Below, piece after piece: positions 49,692 through 58,323 of a DNA stretch of 64,000 nucleotides; the first letter of the stretch is position 1, and the number at the start of each line of letters is the position of its first letter. A model generated the notes under the pieces. It did not search any database, was not told where the DNA came from, and was given only the letters and a program-made list of their open reading frames with translations. The DNA lies in NCBI GenBank assembly GCA_036504515.1, contig DASXVA010000001.1, positions 1 to 64,000 on the forward strand, read 5' to 3'. The translations under genes were made by a program, and so were the position numbers. Source of the DNA: AWTP1-18 sp036504515 (GTDB lineage Bacteria; Pseudomonadota; Gammaproteobacteria; Burkholderiales; Rhodocyclaceae).

Positions 49692-50390
49692 TCAGGGCAG
49701 GTCGAACCAGAGGAATTCAGCCCCCGCAGCGCTGCTCAGCGAAAACTCGCATTCGTCGGCGATCTTGGCGCCGTCACCCTTGGCGAAGGGTTGTCCGTTC
49801 AATTCCAGGCTACCGGCCACCACGTGCAGATAAGCCCTTCGGCCCGGCGTGAGGGCGATGGACAGGGACTGCTCTGCAGCCAGAATGCTGGCGTAGATCA
49901 GGGCGTCCTGGTGGATCACCATGCTGCCGTCGCGCCCGTCGGGGGAAACCAGGGCTTGCAGGCGGCCCTGTTTGAGGGTGTCGGGGAATTCCTTTTGTTC
50001 GTATTCGGGGCGGATGCCGCGCACGTCGGGCTCGATCCAGATTTGCAGCAGGGTGGCGGCCTCGTCTTCGGAGCCGTTCATTTCGCTGTGGAGAATGCCC
50101 TTACCGGCGCTCATGCGCTGCACTTCGCCCCGCCGCAGCAAGCGGCTGTTTTCCATGCTGTCGCCGTGACGCAGGGCGCCGTCGCCCATATAGGTGACGA
50201 TTTCCATGTCACGGTGGCCGTGAGTGCCGAAACCGGTGCCCGGGGCGATGAGGTCGTCGTTGATCACCCGCAGCGCGCTCCAGCCCATGTGGTCCAGGTC
50301 GTGGTAGTCGGCAAAGGAGAAACTGAAGCGGCTTTGCAGCCAGCCCAGATCGGAAAAACCTCGGTCTTCCGCCTTGCGGGGAATAATCAT
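49692..50390 (-). CDS. pirin family protein (YhhW-like)
   Basis: A 232-residue bicupin. The metal site of the first cupin is intact: THGHRDMEIV (two His), and HSEMNGSEDEA (His, Glu). Relatives such as YhhW show quercetin dioxygenase activity in vitro. It is divergent from a LysR gene with 100 bp of AT-rich sequence between them, the usual setting for a regulator and its target. Confidence 0.9.
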   Translation of the reverse strand: MIIPRKAEDRGFSDLGWLQSRFSFSFADYHDLDHMGWSALRVINDDLIAPGTGFGTHGHRDMEIVTYMGDGALRHGDSMENSRLLRRGEVQRMSAGKGILHSEMNGSEDEAATLLQIWIEPDVRGIRPEYEQKEFPDTLKQGRLQALVSPDGRDGSMVIHQDALIYASILAAEQSLSIALTPGRRAYLHVVAGSLELNGQPFAKGDGAKIADECEFSLSSAAGAEFLWFDLP

Positions 50391-50490
50391 GTTAATTTAT
50401 TTCAACTAGTTTTTCGGTGCAAACAGCTTAACCACGCCCGATGATTTTCTCAACCGAGTTTTTTTGAACGAATTGTTGAATTAATTTCAC

Positions 50491-51402
50491 ATGAAAATAA
50501 CCCTGGAATCGCTGCAACTCATCGACGCCATCGACCTCAAGGGCGGGTTTTCGGCGGCGGCGGAACACCTTCACCGGGTACCCTCGGCGGTCACCCACTC
50601 GGTACGCCGACTGGAAGAAGAACTGGGCGTGGAACTCTTTGACCGGGGCTGGCGTCGGGCTGTGCTGACGCCCGCGGGGCGCATCCTGCTGGAAGAGGGC
50701 CGCCACCTGCTGCGGGCGGCAGGGGTTCTGGAAAACCGGGTACAGCGGATCTCCCACGGCTGGGAATCGGAATTGCGCATCGCCGTGGATGCGGTGGTGG
50801 ATCTGACGGCCTTGATGCCCCTGATTGCCGAATTCGACCAGCAGGAAAGCGGCACCCGTCTGCGCTTCAGCCAGGAAGTCCTAGGCGGCGGCTGGGATGC
50901 CCTGGTCACCGGCCGCGCCGACTTGGCCGTGGGCGTCAAGGATGAAGCGCCCCCGGGCAGCAGCCTGACGGTGCAACCCTGGACGCAAGTAGAGTTCGTT
51001 CTGGCCGTGGCGCCCCACCATCCCCTGGCCGATGCGGCGGAACCCATTCCCACTGAAATTCTGAATCAGCACCGGGTGATTGCCATTGCCGATACCTCCC
51101 GGGAACTGGCGGCCCGTAACGTGGGCCTGCAGACCGGCCAATCCACCCTGACCTTTCCCACCCTGGCGGCCAAGGCGGCGGCCCAGATTGCCGGCCTGGG
51201 CATCGGCCACCTGCCCCGCTTGTTGGCGGAAGCAGAAGTGGCGGCGGGACGCTTGGTAATCAAGCAGGAAGCGGAGGCCATGCCCATCAGCCAGATCAGC
51301 CTGGCCTGGCGCCACGGCTCTTCGGGCAAGGCCCTGGAATGGTTTCGCAAAAAACTGATGACGAAGGAATGGAAACAAAAGCTGGTGCCAGCGCCCCTGT
51401 GA
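50491..51402 (+). CDS. LysR-family transcriptional regulator
   Basis: A 303-residue regulator: winged HTH at about 1-60 (LQLIDAIDLKGGFSAAAEHL, VTHSVRRLEEELGVELFDR) and a substrate-binding domain at about 90-295. It is divergent from the pirin and flavodoxin genes, which are its likely targets. The effector cannot be predicted. Confidence 0.92.
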   Translation: MKITLESLQLIDAIDLKGGFSAAAEHLHRVPSAVTHSVRRLEEELGVELFDRGWRRAVLTPAGRILLEEGRHLLRAAGVLENRVQRISHGWESELRIAVDAVVDLTALMPLIAEFDQQESGTRLRFSQEVLGGGWDALVTGRADLAVGVKDEAPPGSSLTVQPWTQVEFVLAVAPHHPLADAAEPIPTEILNQHRVIAIADTSRELAARNVGLQTGQSTLTFPTLAAKAAAQIAGLGIGHLPRLLAEAEVAAGRLVIKQEAEAMPISQISLAWRHGSSGKALEWFRKKLMTKEWKQKLVPAPL

Positions 51403-51484
51403 CGGGTATCAACCGGTAGACTGTGACCCATAAGCATATCGCTCCATTCTCAGACGGCCTCGGCGCGCCGTCCCATCGCAGCCC

Positions 51485-52543
51485 ATGAACGCCCTCCTCA
51501 CGCATATTGAAACCATGACTCGCCAGCGGGATCGTCTGCAGCTTGAGTCCTGTCTCGTCAATGCGCTGTTCGATCTGTTTCAGGCAGAGCGGGTACGGCT
51601 CTACAAGCTTTACCAGCCCCCCGGCGACATTCTGGTGGGCATCTGCGCCGAACGGACGCCGACCACCATCGAGGTGCACAGCGATGGTTTGACCTGGCCC
51701 GAAGGCACCGCCTCCATCGACCATTACCGCTTTCTGCAAGCCTGCCTGACCCAACACATGCCTCTGTCGGCCCGGGATGATGACAGCGGCCACTGGCGCC
51801 ATATCCTGCTGGTGGAAGGCAGTAACGGTATGCCCTTCGGCTTTGTCAGCATCATTCGCCCCACGGCCCTGGAGCCCGAACAACTGGAAGCGGCCCAGAG
51901 CCTGATCAGCATTTTTCACAACTGCGTAAATCTGCTCGATTACAGCGAATCGGACACCCTGACCGGCCTGCTCAATCGCAAAACCTTCGACGAATACCTG
52001 TTCAAGATTCTCGCCTCCCTGCACCCAGAGGGCGACGAGACTTCCCAGGCCCTGCATCTGCCCAAGCGCCGCCAGCCCCATCCCGACGCCCACGACCATT
52101 GGCTCGGGGTGATGGACATCGACCACTTCAAACCCATCAACGATAACTTCGGCCACCTCATTGGCGACGAAGTGCTATTGCTGATTGCCAACCGCATGAG
52201 GCAAAGCTTTCGTACCCTGGACAAGCTGTTCCGCTTCGGCGGCGAAGAATTCGTGGTGCTGCTAAAACCCACCGAGATCGATCACGCCTTTGCGGTGTTC
52301 GAGCGCTTCCGGGAAATGGTGGCAGAGCAATCCTTTCCCCAGGTCGGGCAGATCACCGTCAGCATCGGCTTCACCCGCATCGGCCTTGGCGATACCGCTT
52401 CGGTGGTGCTCGACAACGCCGACCGCGCCCTCTACTGGGCCAAGGAACATGGTCGCAATCAGGTTTGTTCCTATGAACAACTGGTGGCCGATGGCCACCT
52501 CGCGCCTCAGGGCACCCTGAACACGGAAGCAGAACTGTTCTAG
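51485..52543 (+). CDS. soluble diguanylate cyclase (GGEEF)
   Basis: A 352-residue cytoplasmic protein: an N-terminal GAF-like sensor region (about 1-155) and a GGDEF domain (about 160-335) with an intact RFGGEEFVVLL signature and metal aspartates in MDIDHFKPINDNFGH. It should make c-di-GMP. It has no membrane helix. It lies next to the end of the Tad pilus operon (convergent, 15 bp between stops), fitting a role in attachment. Confidence 0.9.
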   Translation: MNALLTHIETMTRQRDRLQLESCLVNALFDLFQAERVRLYKLYQPPGDILVGICAERTPTTIEVHSDGLTWPEGTASIDHYRFLQACLTQHMPLSARDDDSGHWRHILLVEGSNGMPFGFVSIIRPTALEPEQLEAAQSLISIFHNCVNLLDYSESDTLTGLLNRKTFDEYLFKILASLHPEGDETSQALHLPKRRQPHPDAHDHWLGVMDIDHFKPINDNFGHLIGDEVLLLIANRMRQSFRTLDKLFRFGGEEFVVLLKPTEIDHAFAVFERFREMVAEQSFPQVGQITVSIGFTRIGLGDTASVVLDNADRALYWAKEHGRNQVCSYEQLVADGHLAPQGTLNTEAELF

Positions 52544-52558
52544 ACCTAGCTGTGCGGG

Positions 52559-53029
52559 TCAGCGCCCGTATTGTTTGAGGGGGCCGGAACCTTTCGCTGC
52601 GTTGGCAGGGCAAGGCCCCACGTAACGCCCCGTCATGGTTTGCTTGATGGTCATGGCGTAGGGTTCCGCGGTCTGAATCACCATGGCGCTGCTCAGACTA
52701 CGACCGCCAAACACCATGATGCCCTCGCCGTTGGAACGCATCGGTCCCTGTTCACACTGGAGCTTTATCCGCAGCCGCTGCCGGGTCACGTCCAACACCT
52801 CTGCCTGGCAAGGCGAGTTGGGGGGCACCACCAGCTTGGCTGCATCTGCTGGTCGCAGGCAGACATCATTGGCAATGGGGCCCGTTTGGGGGCCCTTGCC
52901 GGGAACATCCATCTGCACATTGAGATGCCAGAGCCCCGGCTCCAGATCGATCAGGGATAAATCCACCGCGGCGGCCTGTTGGCTGAAACCAAGCAGGACA
53001 AGACTGAGCACAGACAAGTAACGATTCAT
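52559..53029 (-). CDS. DUF3617 family exported protein
   Basis: A 156-residue protein with a signal peptide (about 1-21, ending QQAAA) and a DUF3617-like body (LEPGLWHLNVQMDVPG and a GRYVGPCP C-terminus) with conserved cysteines. Function unknown. AAGGA before the ATG at 53029 favours that start over the one at 53035. It is the last gene of the leftward Tad operon (8 bp after the TadE-like gene). Confidence 0.75.
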   Translation of the reverse strand: MNRYLSVLSLVLLGFSQQAAAVDLSLIDLEPGLWHLNVQMDVPGKGPQTGPIANDVCLRPADAAKLVVPPNSPCQAEVLDVTRQRLRIKLQCEQGPMRSNGEGIMVFGGRSLSSAMVIQTAEPYAMTIKQTMTGRYVGPCPANAAKGSGPLKQYGR

Positions 53030-53037
53030 CGCCATCC

Positions 53038-53892
53038 TTAATTGCTGAAACGGGCCGGACTTTGCATCCGTACTACCGCCTCGGCCGTGACCGGAATACG
53101 GTAACGGCCCATGCTCCAGTTGAGGCCGGGCAGGTTGAAATCCGAGATGAAACTGGACACGGCATTCAGTCCATTCGTCACCGCCGTGGTATCGATATCC
53201 GCCTTGTCGGCCCCATCAAATACCGCGCTGGCCTTGTCCAGGACCCGGTCGGCAATCGTGCTGCACATATTGCTGGTGGTGGCGACCTCACCGTTGTCGG
53301 CATACATCTCGCCGGCCAAGTTCTTCACACCCTTGATACCGTTAACCAGAGAGTAGATGGTCACGTTGGCCAGGGGAACCACCATCTTGGCGCAATAGGT
53401 GACGCGGATCTTGAGCAGGTTGGCGTCCTGGATATTGATGCCGGAGGAAGCGCCGGTGGTGACGGGGCGATAGGTCAGGTTGTCATTGGGAATGATGCGC
53501 TTCGAACCGGCGTTTTCCGGGTCGTCGATGGCAAAGTCGTCCGCCATTTTCTTTGTCGGACTGAGTACCTCCACCTTCATGGTGAGGGGATTGAAGGTCT
53601 CGATCATGGCAATCGCCCGTCCCTTGGCCAGACTGGTCAGGTCCGGGCCGTAGGTGAAGAGGGGCGTCATGCTGGCAGAAATGCCGTCCTTGATGGAAGT
53701 GCTGCTGGCATTCTTCAAAGCACCCTGCCGCGCGCCGATGAAGACGGCGTAGTTGAGGGTGCTCTTGATCTGATAAAGCAAGGCAAACTGCACCGCCCCC
53801 AGCACCAGCATCAACAACAGGGGCAGGATGATCAGGTATTCGACCAGAGCCTGGCCCCGGCTGATGCGTAACGGTTGCGGTGCTGTGATCAT
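53038..53892 (-). CDS. TadE-like pilus assembly protein
   Basis: A 284-residue minor pseudopilin. The N-terminus RGQALVEYLIILPLLLMLVL is a type IVb prepilin-like site (G then Glu at +5) followed by a membrane helix, and the rest is exported. It overlaps the tadD-like stop (ATGA) in the Tad operon. TadE-type proteins are cleaved by a prepilin peptidase. Confidence 0.82.
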   Translation of the reverse strand: MITAPQPLRISRGQALVEYLIILPLLLMLVLGAVQFALLYQIKSTLNYAVFIGARQGALKNASSTSIKDGISASMTPLFTYGPDLTSLAKGRAIAMIETFNPLTMKVEVLSPTKKMADDFAIDDPENAGSKRIIPNDNLTYRPVTTGASSGINIQDANLLKIRVTYCAKMVVPLANVTIYSLVNGIKGVKNLAGEMYADNGEVATTSNMCSTIADRVLDKASAVFDGADKADIDTTAVTNGLNAVSSFISDFNLPGLNWSMGRYRIPVTAEAVVRMQSPARFSN

Positions 53893-54392
53893 GGCTGAGG
53901 TACGACCTTGATGCCGTTGGGCACTCGCACCTCGGCTTCGAGCATGGGCAACTTGCTCAAATGTTCCAGGGTCGCATCCACCTGACTCGACAAGCCGCTC
54001 TTCGCTTCGGCAGTGGCCTGGGCCTGAATCAGTGCCGCCCAGGCCTGGCGCAGACGCACCACGCCGAGATTGTTCCAGGCACGGGCTTCGCCGCCGTTGA
54101 TGGACAGCGCTTTTTGATAGGCGGCTGCCGCTTCTTCCGGGCGATTGTTGCGGGCGTAAAGGTTGCCCAAGCGCATCCAGGTTTCACCGTCGTTGGGCAT
54201 GCGCCGTACCAGATTCTTGTAGAGCGCTTCGGCCTTGGCTGCCTCGCCGCTTTCGTAGGCCAGCTCGGCCTCACGGTTGATGGAAACAATATCCTGATCG
54301 TTGTCCAGACTTTTGATGGCGGTACTGACCGCAGCGGTACAGCCGCCCAGCATCAGCACAAGGACCATGCTTAACAGCAGCCGAATGTTCAT
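53889..54392 (-). CDS. TadD-like tetratricopeptide lipoprotein
   Basis: A 167-residue outer-membrane lipoprotein: signal peptide with lipobox LGGC near residue 18, then about three TPR units (YESGEAAKAEALYKNLVRRM, WMRLGNLYARNNRPEEAAAA, AWNNLGVVRL). TadD helps secretin assembly in Tad systems. GGAGGG lies about 7 nt before the ATG at 54392, which decides the start. It overlaps the DUF192 stop. Confidence 0.85.
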   Translation of the reverse strand: MNIRLLLSMVLVLMLGGCTAAVSTAIKSLDNDQDIVSINREAELAYESGEAAKAEALYKNLVRRMPNDGETWMRLGNLYARNNRPEEAAAAYQKALSINGGEARAWNNLGVVRLRQAWAALIQAQATAEAKSGLSSQVDATLEHLSKLPMLEAEVRVPNGIKVVPQP

Positions 54393-54739
54393 GGGTTCTC
54401 CCTCCATTCCAGATGATCCCCCACGGCGATACCGAGCCGACTCAACTCGTCGGCAGCGGTTTCCAGGGTGACACAGGCGGCAATCGACATGGAGACCCGG
54501 AGCGGCAACAGAGCATCGACACGCTTGCGCACAACACCGTCCTCATCAATGAAAGCCAGGTCCAGGGCATAGCTCATGCCGATGGTGTGCACCGAACCAC
54601 AGGGTTCGAGCCACAGGCCCTCGCCAGCCACCAGGGGTGGACGAAAAAGCAGGCCCCGGGCACGATCCCAGGCTTTGTCCGCTTTCCACACCCGGGGCAG
54701 TACGCAACGCTTCCTGCAATAAACGGCGCCAAGTTTCAT
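54389..54739 (-). CDS. DUF192 family protein inside the Tad operon
   Basis: A 116-residue protein with the DUF192 core: RARGLLFRPPL, the SVHTIGMSYALDLAFID segment and ITPLR-type VDALLPLRV. Function unknown in all organisms. No clear signal peptide. It overlaps both tadC and tadD by 4 bases, so it is coexpressed with the pilus genes. DUF192 genes are also found in other tad loci, hinting at a pilus-linked role, but that is inference. Confidence 0.85.
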   Translation of the reverse strand: MKLGAVYCRKRCVLPRVWKADKAWDRARGLLFRPPLVAGEGLWLEPCGSVHTIGMSYALDLAFIDEDGVVRKRVDALLPLRVSMSIAACVTLETAADELSRLGIAVGDHLEWRENP

Positions 54740-55617
54740 AGGATTCCCGAGTTGAAAAACTTCATGGCAATAGGGAAGCCCAGCACAATGAAGGTCACCG
54801 GGAAAATGAACATCATCAAGGGCCCGATCAATTTCACCGGCGCCTCCATGGCCAGTTTTTCCGCCCGTTGAAAACGTTCGGTACGCCGCTGCTCGGACTG
54901 AGCCCGCAACGCTGAACCGAGGCGTGCCCCCATTTTCTCGGCCTGGATCACGGTGCCGACAAAGCTGGTGATTTCCGACATCCCCAGCCGGGCATCCATG
55001 CGGCGCAAAGCTTCGGAGCGGGACAGGCCGGAACGCAGGTCGCGCACCACCAGAAAGAACTCGTGACGCAGGGGACCCGCTGGTCCTTTTTCCATGGCCT
55101 GATTGATGGCGCCGGTCATGTTGAGACCGGCTTCCACCGCCATGGTGACAAAGTCCAGATAGACCGGCAGGGTACGCTGAATGGCTTTGATGCGGCGCTG
55201 CTGGACATCGTTGAGCCAGATGCGGGGCAGGAAGAAGCCTAGCAGCACGGCTCCCAGCAAGGTTTCGGTGGAGTCCCGCTCCAGCATGGCGTTGGCGTAA
55301 ACCGCAATACCGAACAGGCCCACCACCGAGAGAATGCGGATGGCAAAGAACTGTTCCGCTGTCATCAGATAACCGACGCCGGTTCTTTGCAGTCGTTCAT
55401 GGGTCCGTTCCAGGGCCGATGTAGGGATAAAGGCGCAGACGTGGTACTCCAAAAAGCGCACCAGGGGCCAGACGAAGCGCAGCAAGGGCGGCAGCGGGTC
55501 CATGTATTCGCGGTCTTCTGATGGCACCTCGCTTTTGAGCCGCGAGATGGCATAAAGACCCAGCACCACAGCAGCGCAGAACAGTAAACCAATGATGAGA
55601 ACGATGAGGTTGTCCAT
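54736..55617 (-). CDS. tadC: Tad pilus platform protein TadC
   Basis: A 293-residue inner-membrane protein with a GspF/T2SSF domain (about 150-285, LPVYLDFVTMAVEAGLNMTG, GLSRSEALRRMDARLGMSEI) and about four membrane helices. Together with TadB it forms the platform for the ATPase. It lies 3 bp after tadB. Confidence 0.92.
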   Translation of the reverse strand: MDNLIVLIIGLLFCAAVVLGLYAISRLKSEVPSEDREYMDPLPPLLRFVWPLVRFLEYHVCAFIPTSALERTHERLQRTGVGYLMTAEQFFAIRILSVVGLFGIAVYANAMLERDSTETLLGAVLLGFFLPRIWLNDVQQRRIKAIQRTLPVYLDFVTMAVEAGLNMTGAINQAMEKGPAGPLRHEFFLVVRDLRSGLSRSEALRRMDARLGMSEITSFVGTVIQAEKMGARLGSALRAQSEQRRTERFQRAEKLAMEAPVKLIGPLMMFIFPVTFIVLGFPIAMKFFNSGIL

Positions 55618-55620
55618 GAT

Positions 55621-56472
55621 TTATACGTCGATGGTGACAATCTTGCGGATGAAGAAATAGCCCAGGCACTCCATCACCGCCACCACGGCCAGAACGCCCC
55701 AGCCGATCATGGTGTGGAACAGGGGCGCCATGGCATCGGGTTCCATCTTGTAAAGCACCAGCATGAGAAACAGCGGCAGGGCCGTCATCACCAAGCCCTG
55801 AATCTTGCCCTGGGCGGTCAAGCTGTTGATCTTGCCTTCCATGACATGTTTTTTACGCAGGGTGTCGGCAATGGATTCCAGGATGTCGGCCAGATTGCCC
55901 CCCACTTCCCGGGCGATGCGCATGGCGGATACCACCATCACGAAATCCTGGATGGGCAGGCGCTTTTCCATATTTTTGAGGGCGCTTTCAAAGTCCACAC
56001 CCACCCGCATTTCCCGCAGCAACAACTCGAACTCCTGGCTCACCGGCGGCCGCGACTCGGACACCATGGACTCCAACGCTACATTGACCCCGGCCCCGGC
56101 CCGCAGGCTCCCGGAAACCATGAGCATGGCATCGGGCAGTTGCTTCTCGAAGGTGGTGTAACGCCGCTTTCTCAGATGGCTGGCCAGCCATTTCGGCAAA
56201 ATGATCAGACCGATGGCGGCCCCCAGGGGCAGCACCGGATTGTCGAACATCAGCCAGAGCACCGGCGGCACCAGGAAAATGGAGCCAATATTCCAGTACA
56301 GCATCTTCGCCGGGTCCACGAAGATGAACATGTCCTCCAGGGTGGTCGACGCTTCGTGCTGGATCGTTGCACGCTGGCGCCGGATCAGGGCGGCGACCAG
56401 CTCCCACAGCGTCCAGCCGATGAAGAGGGCGGCAATGGTGATGACGCCGATGACCAGGCCGAGATTGTTCAC
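55621..56472 (-). CDS. tadB: Tad pilus platform protein TadB
   Basis: A 283-residue protein with N- and C-terminal membrane helices and a GspF domain (about 120-250, LPDAMLMVSGSLRAGAGVNVAL, VGVDFESALKNMEKRLPIQD). The start is GTG at 56472, overlapping the tadA stop by 3 bases. Confidence 0.92.
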   Translation of the reverse strand: MNNLGLVIGVITIAALFIGWTLWELVAALIRRQRATIQHEASTTLEDMFIFVDPAKMLYWNIGSIFLVPPVLWLMFDNPVLPLGAAIGLIILPKWLASHLRKRRYTTFEKQLPDAMLMVSGSLRAGAGVNVALESMVSESRPPVSQEFELLLREMRVGVDFESALKNMEKRLPIQDFVMVVSAMRIAREVGGNLADILESIADTLRKKHVMEGKINSLTAQGKIQGLVMTALPLFLMLVLYKMEPDAMAPLFHTMIGWGVLAVVAVMECLGYFFIRKIVTIDV

Positions 56473-58322
56473 AGTTCGCGGTCCTTCTGGAAGATGGAAA
56501 GATCAACGCCGATGCCCCGTTCCTGCAAGCTCTGGTAAAGCTCGGGGATGGCACCGGTGGCGACGAACTTGCCACGGATTTTTCCGTCCGCGCCGTAGCC
56601 CTGCATCTTGAACAGGAAGATGTCCTGCAACTGGATCATCTCTCCTTCCATGCCGGTCAGTTCGGTGACGTGGGTCACCCGCCGGGAGCCATCGGGGAAA
56701 CGGCTTTGCTGGATGATGATGTGCACTGCCGAGGAAATCTGTTCCCGAATCGCGCGGATAGGCAGGTCCAGGCCCGACATCAGGGTCATCACCTCCAGCC
56801 GGGCGATACAGTCGCGGGGTGTATTCGCATGGGCTGTGGTCATGGAACCATCATGGCCTGTGTTCATGGCCTGCAACATATCCAGGGCCTCGCCACCGCG
56901 ACATTCCCCCACCACGATGCGGTCAGGCCGCATCCGCAAGCAGTTCTTGACCAGATCACGAATGGTGATAGCCCCCTTGCCTTCCACATTGGGCGGACGG
57001 GATTCGAGGGACACCACATGGGGCTGCCCCAATTGCAGTTCCGCCGCATCTTCCACGGTGATGATGCGGTCATCCTCGGGAATGTAGTTGGACAACACAT
57101 TGAGCAACGTGGTCTTGCCCGAACCGGTACCGCCGGAAATAACAATGTTCGCGGCGTGGTGCACCGCCTGCTGCATGAACTCCATGATCTCCTTGGTCAC
57201 CGAACCGAAGCGGATCAGGTCGGTATCCATCAGCTTGCTCTTGGAGAACTTCCGGATGGTGATGTTGGCCCCCTTCAGGGCCAGGGGCGGAATCACCGCA
57301 TTGACCCGGGAACCGTCCTTGAGTCGGGCATCCACCATGGGCGAAGATTCGTCGATACGCCGGCCCAAAGGTGCGACGATACGCTCGATGGCCGACACCA
57401 CGGCCTTCTCGCCGGAGAAGGTGATATCGGACAGGGTCAGCTTGCCGCTCTTTTCGATGTAGATCTGGTCATGGCGGTTGACCATGATTTCCGAAATGCT
57501 GGCATCGGCCAGCAATTCCTCCAGGGGGCCGAGGCCCACTGCTTCGTCCAGGACGGCCTTAGCCACCCGGGCTTTGTCCACGCCGGAAGGCAAGTCGGTT
57601 TCCGAAGCGATGATCTCGTTGATCAGGTTCGAGGTACTGGCCCGCAGTTCCTCCTCGTTCATGCGGCTGACGTCGACCCGCCGCAAGTCCATGGTCTGGA
57701 TCAGTTTGCGCTGGACGATGTTGCGGGCCTCGGCCAGTTTGTCCAGTTCGCTGTTTGACAGGGGCTTGCGCGGAGGGGGTGGCGGAGGAGCGGGTGCAGC
57801 AACAGGTATCGGCGGCGCTGCCTCAACGGGTGATGTCGGCGCCGGTACAGTCACCGGTAGCGGCATGCTGGCGTTGGCCGGTGGCGCCACAAAGGCCGGC
57901 GGTGCCACCGCGCCGGGGGGGGGCGGAGGCGGCGGAGGAACAGGCGCAGCGATCGGCTTCGGCACGGGTGCCGCCACTGGCAGGATGGTCACTGCCGGGA
58001 CCGGTGCGGGGGCACTCACGATGGTGGCCTCGTCACCCCGCTCCACACGAATCTTGTAACCGGCGATGCCGATTTCATCATCGGCGTTCAAGGGGCCGTA
58101 CTCGCCGTTCAAAGTTTTACCGTTCAGTTCCGTGACGGAAAGGCCACCGTGGTCCACCACGTAAAGGTGGCCTTGCCGGCTTTCGATGGTGGCCTGGTGC
58201 TTGCCCACCGTCCAGCCCTTGAGCACCACGGTGTTGTCGTCGGAGCGGCCGATGGTGGCCACATCCCCGGGTACTGGCAGTTCACTGCGCAGCCCCTTGC
58301 TGTCGATGACGAGGACTCTCAT
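56469..58322 (-). CDS. tadA: Tad pilus ATPase TadA/CpaF with N-terminal FHA domain
   Basis: A 617-residue fusion. Residues about 1-100 form an FHA-like domain (VATIGRSDDNTVV, LNGKTLNGEYGPL) although the usual serine before the conserved His is replaced. A proline-rich linker (about 105-190, with runs of 6-8 Pro) leads to the CpaF secretion ATPase: VNRHDQIYIEKSGKL, Walker A ISGGTGSGKTTLLNVL, the Walker B/His boxes RIITVEDAAELQL and GECRGGEALDMLQAM. It powers pilus extension and retraction. The start at 58322 is one base past the secretin stop. Usual CpaF is 430-500 residues and lacks FHA. Confidence 0.9.
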   Translation of the reverse strand: MRVLVIDSKGLRSELPVPGDVATIGRSDDNTVVLKGWTVGKHQATIESRQGHLYVVDHGGLSVTELNGKTLNGEYGPLNADDEIGIAGYKIRVERGDEATIVSAPAPVPAVTILPVAAPVPKPIAAPVPPPPPPPPGAVAPPAFVAPPANASMPLPVTVPAPTSPVEAAPPIPVAAPAPPPPPPRKPLSNSELDKLAEARNIVQRKLIQTMDLRRVDVSRMNEEELRASTSNLINEIIASETDLPSGVDKARVAKAVLDEAVGLGPLEELLADASISEIMVNRHDQIYIEKSGKLTLSDITFSGEKAVVSAIERIVAPLGRRIDESSPMVDARLKDGSRVNAVIPPLALKGANITIRKFSKSKLMDTDLIRFGSVTKEIMEFMQQAVHHAANIVISGGTGSGKTTLLNVLSNYIPEDDRIITVEDAAELQLGQPHVVSLESRPPNVEGKGAITIRDLVKNCLRMRPDRIVVGECRGGEALDMLQAMNTGHDGSMTTAHANTPRDCIARLEVMTLMSGLDLPIRAIREQISSAVHIIIQQSRFPDGSRRVTHVTELTGMEGEMIQLQDIFLFKMQGYGADGKIRGKFVATGAIPELYQSLQERGIGVDLSIFQKDREL

Positions 58323-58323
58323 G

